The notes beneath the pieces were generated by a model. It saw nothing but the letters and a program-made list of their open reading frames with translations. It was not told the DNA's origin and searched no databases. Of a stretch of DNA of 64,000 bases, positions 55,613-62,530 are shown one piece after another. Position 1 is the first letter of the stretch. Every line of letters starts with the position of its first letter. Source of the stretch: Lachnospiraceae bacterium (GTDB lineage Bacteria > Bacillota > Clostridia > Lachnospirales > Lachnospiraceae). The stretch is taken from positions 1-64,000 of the forward strand of contig JAKSHY010000002.1 in assembly GCA_024399135.1 (NCBI GenBank). The letters are read 5' to 3'. The position numbers and the translations under genes are program-made.

Positions 55613-55626
55613 TTTGTTATGTAAAT
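55579..55626. repeat. Dispersed motif copies around the NrdR boxes
   Basis: An exact GTTTACATAA (55579-55588) overlaps the end of the first NrdR box. An inverted copy with one mismatch, TTATGTAAAT, lies at 55617-55626 just past the second box. Confidence 0.7.
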
Positions 55627-55655
55627 CAAATTTTGCAAAAAAGCCCATTTTAAAG

Positions 55656-55683
55656 CAAAAATGAGCACTCAAAATGAGTGCTC
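55656..55683 (-). terminator. Terminator after the TPR lipoprotein gene
   Basis: A 9-bp perfect stem GAGCACTCA (55663-55671) / TGAGTGCTC (55675-55683) with an AAA loop. On the minus strand it is followed by ATTTTTG. Confidence 0.88.
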
Positions 55684-55735
55684 GTAAAAATAAACAAAAT
55701 TGTTTAGATATTTTTGGTGATTTTGACATCAGATA

Positions 55736-56779
55736 CTATCGTGTCTTCAAAAAAGCATATTCGCGCTTCGCATTTTCATCATCCGGATAAATTTTCAAAT
55801 AACCTTCTATCAATACGCAAGCCTTCTTGAAATCTCCCATATACTCGTATGCTACGATTTCATTAAATTTAAGCGTCTGAGTAATTGTATTTCCCTCTAC
55901 GTTCATAGCCTGCTGAAAAGCACTTAATGCACCTTCATAATCTTCCATCTTCATCTTACATAGACCTAGCTGATTTAATACTTCTGCAGAATTTCCACCA
56001 GCATTAACGAACGAGCTGTATACTGAAATTGCATAATTAATATCACCTAAAGTTTCATAGGTCTTTCCCAGGAATAGAACCGCCTCATATCCTTTTTCAT
56101 CCTTAGCCTTCTCAAGATATGTTCTGGCAGACTCATAATCCTCCAGATAGAAGCTTATCTGTCCCTTTTCATAGCTTGACATCTTCTTGGTTCCAGATTC
56201 CATTGCCTTCGTAAGATAATTTACCCCAACATCCTTATAACCATTTTGTGAAAGAATTGAGTAAATCTGAATAAGCATGTCATAATTGTCAGGAGCAAGA
56301 CCAATAGCCTTATCAAAATTCGACATGGCAAGATCAATCTCACCACGTTCAGCATGAAGAACGCCGCTTAAAAACAGAGCATCAACCGCATCCTCATCCA
56401 TCGCAAGAATCGAATTATACACATCAAGAGCTTCTGATACCATTCCCTTTTTATAATATGCTGTAGCAAGATAATAATTAATATCGTAATCCATCTTATT
56501 AACTACACCATTAGACAACGATAATGATTTAATGAATGCTGAAATAGAATCGTCATATCTTCCCATTCCAAGCAAAGCTATTCCTTCTGCTCTTGAAAGT
56601 ATACGTTCATCATCTCCATCTTCTCTTGCGTATGAAATAGTCTCTAAAGCTCCCTGATAATCAAATGACTCAATCTGCTCGAAAGCTTTGGCAATATTTT
56701 CAGTTGAAGAAGAACCGCATCCGGTAGTTGACATAATTAATATTATGGTAACTACTACCATGGTCATAATTCTTTTCAT
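55736..56779 (-). CDS. TPR-repeat lipoprotein
   Basis: A 347-residue protein with a signal peptide and lipobox (MKRIMTMVVVTIILIMSTTG, then Cys). The mature part consists of about eight tetratricopeptide repeats, for example AVDALFLSGVLHAERGEIDL and AEVLNQLGLCKMKMEDYEGA. It should be anchored outside the membrane as a protein-binding scaffold; the partner is unknown. Its ATG follows the stop of the methyltransferase gene directly, with zero bases between. Confidence 0.9.
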   Translation of the reverse strand: MKRIMTMVVVTIILIMSTTGCGSSSTENIAKAFEQIESFDYQGALETISYAREDGDDERILSRAEGIALLGMGRYDDSISAFIKSLSLSNGVVNKMDYDINYYLATAYYKKGMVSEALDVYNSILAMDEDAVDALFLSGVLHAERGEIDLAMSNFDKAIGLAPDNYDMLIQIYSILSQNGYKDVGVNYLTKAMESGTKKMSSYEKGQISFYLEDYESARTYLEKAKDEKGYEAVLFLGKTYETLGDINYAISVYSSFVNAGGNSAEVLNQLGLCKMKMEDYEGALSAFQQAMNVEGNTITQTLKFNEIVAYEYMGDFKKACVLIEGYLKIYPDDENAKREYAFLKTR

Positions 56780-58153
56780 TTAATAATTCCTTAATCCTTT
56801 AGGATAATGATTTTTAATTACATTAGATGATGACTTCCCGAATCCAACCGAGTAGCCACCATAATTTAATAAACACCATCCTTTTTTAGATTCCCTGTTA
56901 ATAGTCTCTCCCCTTAAATACATTAGAGTTTCATCATACGAAAGAGACACACTGTTATTAACATCACTCTCATCAAGTGCAAGTGCAAGAGAAAGTGATG
57001 GTTCAAATCTATTCTTTTTTAGTGTACCTAAATGAAGTCCCAAGCGCAAGACTTTAAGTTTATCTAACGACGGCAGTTCTTTAGGAGCTGCATATAACTC
57101 ATCTCCGAATTTAATGAATTTGTATTCATGTACTAATATATTCTCTAATGGTTTATTGAAAAATTCTTTTGAAAAATCCATGAATTCAACCAGATTCTTA
57201 GGATTTTCTGCGTCCTTTTCTTTATCCTTCCTGCCCTTTTTGGTATCCTGCCTGTTCTTTTCTTTCGCAACATTTTCTCCGTCGCCTATTTTTTCAAAAA
57301 CCGCAAGGAAATGTCCTTCTCCTTTTATTTTATGAGGCCATAGCTTGTCCATTTTAACAAGCTTCATATCTTTATATTCATCCAAAAACCAATTAACGTT
57401 ATTTTCATCCTCATCCTTAGAAAATGTACAGGTCGAATATACCATTCTCCCGCCACAGGAAAGCATCTTATAGGCACTATTTAATATCTCCTTCTGCCTC
57501 TTAGCGCACATGATTACATTATCTAAAGACCATTCATTAATAGCTTCTTCATTTTTTCTGAACATTCCTTCTCCAGAGCATGGTGCATCAACCAGTATTC
57601 TGTCGAAGTATTCATTAAATTTTTCCTCTATCTGCCATGGTTCATGCGAAATAACTACGCAATTAGTTATTCCCATTCTTTCAACATTTTCAGAAAGATT
57701 CTTAGCCCTTAAAGGATAAGGTTCATTAGCAAATAAAATCCCCTGCCCTTTCATTTTGGCTGCGATCTGAGTAGTCTTACCTCCAGGAGATGCACACAAA
57801 TCCAGAATTTTCAAGCCTTCTTGGACATCAAGCTCCTCAACCGGTGCCATAGCAGAAGGCTCCTGAATATAATACACTCCCGCTGAATGATATGGATGTT
57901 TTCCTGGTGGAAGTAATTTGTCAGAATCATTTATTTCTAATCCTTCTATATAGAATCCTTCTGAACACCAGGGAACTTTGTCCTCATTTTTTATATTCCA
58001 CTCATTATTATTTATGAACTTATCAACCCGGCCTTTGAGGGTATTGACTCTAAGTGCCTTGATACTGTCTTCTTCAAGAGTCTTTTCATATGAAGAAAAC
58101 TCGTCCGCAAGCTCATCTTTTATTCTGTTAATATATTCATTCTTTAATTTCAT
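56780..58153 (-). CDS. RsmF-type 16S rRNA (cytosine-C5) methyltransferase
   Basis: A 457-residue NOL1/NOP2/Sun methyltransferase. SAM site LDLCASPGGKTTQIAAKM (about residue 117), the two catalytic cysteines in VDAPCSGEGMFRK and VYSTCTFSKDEDEN, and a C-terminal RNA-binding region (about 320-457) as in RsmF/YebU. It should methylate C5 of a cytosine in 16S rRNA. A Lys/Glu-rich insert (NRQDTKKGRKDKEKDAENPK) precedes the C-terminal domain. The ribosome site is weak. Confidence 0.92.
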   Translation of the reverse strand: MKLKNEYINRIKDELADEFSSYEKTLEEDSIKALRVNTLKGRVDKFINNNEWNIKNEDKVPWCSEGFYIEGLEINDSDKLLPPGKHPYHSAGVYYIQEPSAMAPVEELDVQEGLKILDLCASPGGKTTQIAAKMKGQGILFANEPYPLRAKNLSENVERMGITNCVVISHEPWQIEEKFNEYFDRILVDAPCSGEGMFRKNEEAINEWSLDNVIMCAKRQKEILNSAYKMLSCGGRMVYSTCTFSKDEDENNVNWFLDEYKDMKLVKMDKLWPHKIKGEGHFLAVFEKIGDGENVAKEKNRQDTKKGRKDKEKDAENPKNLVEFMDFSKEFFNKPLENILVHEYKFIKFGDELYAAPKELPSLDKLKVLRLGLHLGTLKKNRFEPSLSLALALDESDVNNSVSLSYDETLMYLRGETINRESKKGWCLLNYGGYSVGFGKSSSNVIKNHYPKGLRNY

Positions 58154-58244
58154 GATGTCAGTATATCATATTTTTTGAATTTGCATTCTGGCATCTGTTA
58201 GCTTAATATAAAAATATATTAGCGAAAACCAAAGGAAAGCTGCC

Positions 58245-59303
58245 ATGGATTATAAAAATATTGATTTTTTAAATTCACACAATAGCATAGATAATCTTGA
58301 CATTGATAGTCTGATAAATGATTTAGCCTTTGATACCGAATCTGACTATCCTGAATCATATGAAAATGAAAAATCCGATGACAAGCAGAATAATGTTATA
58401 GAAGAAGAATCCGATTATCCCGTAAGTGTATTCTTCATAGATTTGTCCAAGACATATATGAACCGAATATCCTGGCAGTGGCATCCTAAAATGGAAATTA
58501 TCATCGTCAATCATGGAAAACTTAAATTAAGCACACATAAATCGCATGTCATACTGGGAGCAGGTCAAGGTGCAGTGATTAATTCCAACATTATTCACAG
58601 CATTGATCCCGTTGACAATGATACTAACGTGAGTTTCTATTCAACAATGTTTTCTCCAGCCTTCCTGTTCGGGAAAAAAGAGTCATCATTAAGCGAAAAA
58701 TATCAGTTGCCTGTAACAACTAACAAGCATTTTCAATATCTTTCAATAGATGAGAATGACCCAAACGAATCCGAGCTATTGGATTTAGTTAACGGTGTTA
58801 TAGCCGATAATATAATCAAGCATTTTGGATATGAGCTTTCAACCAAATCCAAGCTATGCAGCTTTTGGATAAAGTTATCTTCTATGATAACACCGGCTAC
58901 TACTACTAAAAAAACTTCAAAAGCAGCTACATTAGACGAAGCAAGAGCAAAAGAAATAATAACCTATATTGAAAGCAATTATTCAAAAAAAGTTACATTA
59001 GATGAGATTGCTGAATATGTTCATCTGTCCAAAAGTGAATGCTGCAGATGCTTTAAGCGTGCACTTAACTTAACACCAGTTGAATATCTGATGAAATATA
59101 GAATATATCAGTCCGCATTAATACTGCAAAATGATGAAAAAATGCCAGCTTCGTACCTGGAGCTTTCGAACATGGTTGGCTTTAATAATGCAAGCTATTT
59201 CAACAAAGTTTTCCGTGAATATATGGGATGTACGCCTTCTGTATATAGAAAAAAGGTCAAATCAGATCCTGGATATGATCCTTTTAACAGCACGGCTCTT
59301 TAA
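58245..59303 (+). CDS. AraC-family regulator with cupin-type sensor
   Basis: A 352-residue regulator. The first about 60 residues are acidic and low complexity (DTESDYPESYENEKSDDKQN). Residues about 65-145 are a cupin-like sensor (ISWQWHPKMEIIIVNHG, then AVINSNIIHSI). The C-terminal AraC domain (about 240-345) has VTLDEIAEYVHLSKSECCRC and MVGFNNASYFNKVFREYMG. It is convergent with the type VII lipase gene (4-bp overlap at the stops). GGAAAG precedes the ATG. Effector unknown. Confidence 0.92.
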   Translation: MDYKNIDFLNSHNSIDNLDIDSLINDLAFDTESDYPESYENEKSDDKQNNVIEEESDYPVSVFFIDLSKTYMNRISWQWHPKMEIIIVNHGKLKLSTHKSHVILGAGQGAVINSNIIHSIDPVDNDTNVSFYSTMFSPAFLFGKKESSLSEKYQLPVTTNKHFQYLSIDENDPNESELLDLVNGVIADNIIKHFGYELSTKSKLCSFWIKLSSMITPATTTKKTSKAATLDEARAKEIITYIESNYSKKVTLDEIAEYVHLSKSECCRCFKRALNLTPVEYLMKYRIYQSALILQNDEKMPASYLELSNMVGFNNASYFNKVFREYMGCTPSVYRKKVKSDPGYDPFNSTAL

Positions 59304-60682
59304 CTAATTATTCCAGTATCAATATTTTTAAAACGTATTGCTATACCAGACTGTAACGAGGATATCCCTTCAAGCTTTTTCCCAATATCAAAGAGCTTAA
59401 AGGATGCATTTGTTAAGTCCTGTTTCTTATATTCTGATCCTTTAATACTAATATGCATTCTACTAGATGCATCTGAAAATTCCTGAACCTGATTTATCAG
59501 CTTTTTAGATGTATCCAGCATTAATGAAGACATGTTCTCAAGTGCCACATAATTAATATCAAGAATTGCATCCTTTGATATTGTTGGAACGAATCCTTCT
59601 TTTGTTCTAATACTGTTAATAAGCTTAGTTCCCTTTGGCCCCATTACCAGAGATTTAAAAATCGCTGGTGTTCCAAATGCGAAGAATTCCAAAAGATCAT
59701 CTTTTGTCACATGCTCGTGTCCAAGGCCACTCCACCTTCCTTTGTTCAAAATCTCGATAGTTTGCATCAGTGTGGCGGCGCATCCATCCCTTATATTAGG
59801 ATCAAGTTTCATTATGTCATCAGACAGGGATGATACATATTCTCCCAGTATTCCTCTTCTAAGTACATATTTATTCTTATGTGGTGAATAAGAGATACAT
59901 GCGTTTTCGTTCTCATCATAGCTCAAGGTTCCGAACATTCTAGTTATATCGTGATACGCAGCATAATCATTCGTTTCGGATGGCGTTTCAACTAAAAAAA
60001 TGTGGCTAGATAATATGACTGAATTACCTAAAACACTTACGAAATCATTCTGTCCATTTATTCCATATATTTTGGAAACTCTCTCATCATATTCTTCTTT
60101 GGTATATTTTTCCTTCCATTTATTTATAGCCCTTTCAGAATGTCCCTGACCATCAATGGAATAGCATTTATCTATTAATTTTGAATTCTTCGAATCCATG
60201 GTAATATACTGAACCTTATTGCCGCCCTTGGAATGTCCTGTAGTAATAAGCCTTTGGTTTGATGTAATATTATGCTTTAATACAACTTCGTCAAAGTATT
60301 TAACTGCCTCCTCCTGCTGAGTTGTCACCTCCTCAGTCATCCCATAACCATTATCAAGCCACTCTCCATCCGCTGTTCCTCTTAATGCCACATATATAGT
60401 ATTATTGTCTTCGCTCTCAAAGCATGCCCCCCTGGTCCCATCGTTATATCCCATTTTTATAGACTGGCATGATATTTTAAGTTTTCCTACCTCATCATAA
60501 GAAACAGCCTGACTTAAGATGGCATATTCATTAGGATGAGAATCAATCACCTCCTGATGATTAATTCTCATACCTTCCATTATTTCGCTAAGACTTTCTC
60601 CATCATTGGCATTCTGATAATCAAAATACATATATGTATCAAGAATCATACTGATTTCTGTTTCTGTTAACCTGTCCTTCAT
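59300..60682 (-). CDS. DUF2974-type lipase, candidate type VII effector with C-terminal targeting helices
   Basis: A 460-residue protein. The N-terminal about 280 residues are a DUF2974-like alpha/beta hydrolase: IYVALRGTADGEW, nucleophile elbow TTGHSKGGNKVQYI (Ser about 153), an acid candidate in INGQNDFVSVLG and His in YAAYHDITRM. The last about 110 residues are helical (VALENMSSLMLDTSKKLINQ and onward). There is no signal peptide. It lies downstream of a run of WXG100-like genes and essC. This lipase-first, helical-segment-last order matches TslA of Staphylococcus aureus. I chose the ATG at 60682, two codons into the frame. Secretion is inferred. Confidence 0.85.
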   Translation of the reverse strand: MKDRLTETEISMILDTYMYFDYQNANDGESLSEIMEGMRINHQEVIDSHPNEYAILSQAVSYDEVGKLKISCQSIKMGYNDGTRGACFESEDNNTIYVALRGTADGEWLDNGYGMTEEVTTQQEEAVKYFDEVVLKHNITSNQRLITTGHSKGGNKVQYITMDSKNSKLIDKCYSIDGQGHSERAINKWKEKYTKEEYDERVSKIYGINGQNDFVSVLGNSVILSSHIFLVETPSETNDYAAYHDITRMFGTLSYDENENACISYSPHKNKYVLRRGILGEYVSSLSDDIMKLDPNIRDGCAATLMQTIEILNKGRWSGLGHEHVTKDDLLEFFAFGTPAIFKSLVMGPKGTKLINSIRTKEGFVPTISKDAILDINYVALENMSSLMLDTSKKLINQVQEFSDASSRMHISIKGSEYKKQDLTNASFKLFDIGKKLEGISSLQSGIAIRFKNIDTGIIS

Positions 60683-60684
60683 AC

Positions 60685-60999
60685 TCAAGAAACTATATTA
60701 GCATTCATTGATGCACCCAATTCGTTATTCATATTCTCTGCCTCCTGATATGATCTGGCCATTTCCGAAAGATCCTTTGAATGCTCACAAACCATTCTGT
60801 ATAGTTTATCCATATCTCCTTGAAGCGACTGAAATTTGCCCCCATATGTCATAGCTGCTTCTCCTGACCATACTCCCTTTAGTGATGACACTAAAGAAAG
60901 CATCTCATCTGTAAGACTGCTCATCTGACTTCCCAGCATTCCGAACTCTTCAGATGTTGATAATAATTTTTCTGGTGTAACCCTTAATAATCCATCCAT
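60685..60999 (-). CDS. WXG100-family protein (T7SS)
   Basis: A 104-residue helical-hairpin protein with the turn motif W-x-G in LKGVWSGEAAMTYGGKF near residue 43. Length and heptad pattern fit WXG100/Esx proteins. AGGGAG precedes the ATG. It is the last small gene before the lipase and overlaps that gene's upstream TTG, so it is a good candidate partner for lipase export. Confidence 0.88.
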   Translation of the reverse strand: MDGLLRVTPEKLLSTSEEFGMLGSQMSSLTDEMLSLVSSLKGVWSGEAAMTYGGKFQSLQGDMDKLYRMVCEHSKDLSEMARSYQEAENMNNELGASMNANIVS

Positions 61000-61023
61000 A
61001 TACTGTCTCCCTTCTATTCTTAA

Positions 61024-61323
61024 TTAGTAGCTTCTTGAAGCTGCAAGCTCCGCCGCACGTCTTTCAGCCTCTTCATATCTTTGGGCAATCTCCAACAGAG
61101 CACTCACATACTGTTCAATTAGAGAAGAAAACGCATCCATCTGTGATTTATCTCTTGAAAAAGCCATATGGAACGCCGATTTCGCTTCGCCCTCCCACAT
61201 TGAAGTTAACTCTACTTCCTTATTTTCAAGTTCATTTTCCTTTCCTTTAAACTGTCCGTTAAGCTCGCCAAGTGCTGCTGCCTTACTTCTTATTTCTCTT
61301 GATGTCACTTCGAAAAATCCCAT
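61024..61323 (-). CDS. WXG100-family protein (T7SS)
   Basis: A 99-residue protein with W-x-G in ELTSMWEGEAKSAFHMAF (Trp about residue 43) between two long helices, ending ERRAAELAASRSY. GGGAGG precedes the ATG. It is one of three W-x-G proteins in the locus and is probably a type VII substrate or effector partner. Confidence 0.9.
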   Translation of the reverse strand: MGFFEVTSREIRSKAAALGELNGQFKGKENELENKEVELTSMWEGEAKSAFHMAFSRDKSQMDAFSSLIEQYVSALLEIAQRYEEAERRAAELAASRSY

Positions 61324-61338
61324 ATTTATCCTCCCATT

Positions 61339-61650
61339 CTAATAATTTCTAGCTGAAGCCATTTGCTGATTATTAGCCTCAGCAGCTTTTAATATACTTA
61401 TCTTCGAACTAATCTCACTTATTACTTTGTCTATAATGTTAAGCTCACTTATAAGGTTTTCATTGATACCCTGTTCATACCTTAAGGCCCTGTCTGACGA
61501 TTCACTTCTAAAGGCATGCATGGTTCCTTCTATGTGTTCTACCAAAGACTCGTCAGTAACCTTTCTCATTAGTGATGCTATCGATTGTAATTCTTCAACT
61601 GCTTTAATTGAGTTTTCAAACTGCACTTCTAATGGATTCGTTAATACCAT
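61339..61650 (-). CDS. Small helical T7SS-associated protein without WxG
   Basis: A 103-residue (from the ATG at 61650) or 112-residue (ATG at 61677) all-helical protein: NPLEVQFENSIKAVEELQSI, then ENLISELNIIDKVISEISSK. No W-x-G turn. It overlaps the end of the previous gene. By position and size it may be a Lap/TlaA-like accessory that pairs with the effector's targeting helices. The start is uncertain. Confidence 0.7.
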   Translation of the reverse strand: MVLTNPLEVQFENSIKAVEELQSIASLMRKVTDESLVEHIEGTMHAFRSESSDRALRYEQGINENLISELNIIDKVISEISSKISILKAAEANNQQMASARNY

Positions 61651-61927
61651 CTTTATTCTTTCTCTCTGTCCTTTCATAATCAGCTGCTATTACCTTTAAC
61701 TTCTCAATATGTCTTCTAAGATCAAGCATCTGTTCATCTATAGTTGTCTTATGCTCCATTGCCTTGGCCTTCACATTTTCCACCCCCTTACATTCAAGAT
61801 ACTGGTCAATTTTCAAAAGAACATCGCTCATGTTACCTGTTTCCTTAATAACACCCTCCAATAAGAGTAAAAGGTCATCCATCGCTGCATATATTTCTTC
61901 AGAAACAACCTTAATTTTGATATCCAT
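61616..61927 (-). CDS. Small helical T7SS-associated protein
   Basis: A 103-residue predominantly helical protein (VVSEEIYAAMDDLLLLLEGV, then KTTIDEQMLDLRRHIEKLKV). No W-x-G. AAGGTGA lies before the ATG at 61927. It overlaps the following gene by 35-62 bp depending on the latter's start. Probably an accessory or substrate of the secretion system. Confidence 0.7.
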   Translation of the reverse strand: MDIKIKVVSEEIYAAMDDLLLLLEGVIKETGNMSDVLLKIDQYLECKGVENVKAKAMEHKTTIDEQMLDLRRHIEKLKVIAADYERTERKNKDGINESIRSAV

Positions 61928-61940
61928 ATTCACCTTCTTT

Positions 61941-62243
61941 TCACTTCATGAAGACATTCATGAAGGATTCTATACCTTTGTAGACAGAATAAATCTCCAT
62001 AACCTTGTCATTCACATTTCTTTCAAGTCCACATACTAAATTCAGGTTCGCATCTATTTTTTCAACACAATCGTTAAATTCTTTAACCCATGCATTTTTC
62101 GCCACACCTTTCCATGATGTCTCCAGTCCATCAACTACAGATTTCATCATAAGCAAGTAATCAGTAACCTTAGTAAATGAATTTTCGAAAGCATCAGCCC
62201 TGTTCAGATATTCATTTCCGTCCAATACTATTCTTCCTGTCAA
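61941..62243 (-). CDS. WXG100-family protein (EsxA-like)
   Basis: A 100-residue protein with W-x-G in GLETSWKGVAKNAWVKEF (Trp about 43) flanked by helices. It follows the YukD-like gene by 8 bp, the place EsxA-like proteins often occupy. The frame starts with TTG after AGGGAAGAG; no ATG gives a sensible N-terminus. Confidence 0.85.
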   Translation of the reverse strand: MTGRIVLDGNEYLNRADAFENSFTKVTDYLLMMKSVVDGLETSWKGVAKNAWVKEFNDCVEKIDANLNLVCGLERNVNDKVMEIYSVYKGIESFMNVFMK

Positions 62244-62251
62244 TCTCTTCC

Positions 62252-62488
62252 CTATACCAGAATGAGCCTGTCACCATTAATAGTTCCCTGCTCCTTCAAA
62301 GGTCTTCCTTCCTCTAAAAATTCACCCATTCTGTAATTAAACAGTTCTCTTTTTGTAACTTGAAATATCACCTTCTTTTCTCTGGAAATTAACTCTTCGA
62401 TATTCTCTCTTAGAGTCCCTGCATCAATTCTCTCATCCAGTTCAAAATCAAAGACATCTTCAAGTGGTGGAATCAAAACATCAACCAT
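62252..62488 (-). CDS. YukD/EsaB-like ubiquitin-fold protein
   Basis: A 78-residue protein beginning MVDVLIPPLEDVFDFELDER, with the beta-grasp pattern and ending LKEQGTINGDRLILV, like YukD/EsaB of type VII systems. Of two adjacent ATGs, the second has the better spacing from AGAGGT. It lies between essC and the first WXG100 gene. EsaB-like proteins regulate or form part of the apparatus. Confidence 0.85.
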   Translation of the reverse strand: MVDVLIPPLEDVFDFELDERIDAGTLRENIEELISREKKVIFQVTKRELFNYRMGEFLEEGRPLKEQGTINGDRLILV

Positions 62489-62530
62489 CATTAACCTCTT
62501 TCTCTATCCTTTCTCAATTTTTTGTTTTTA

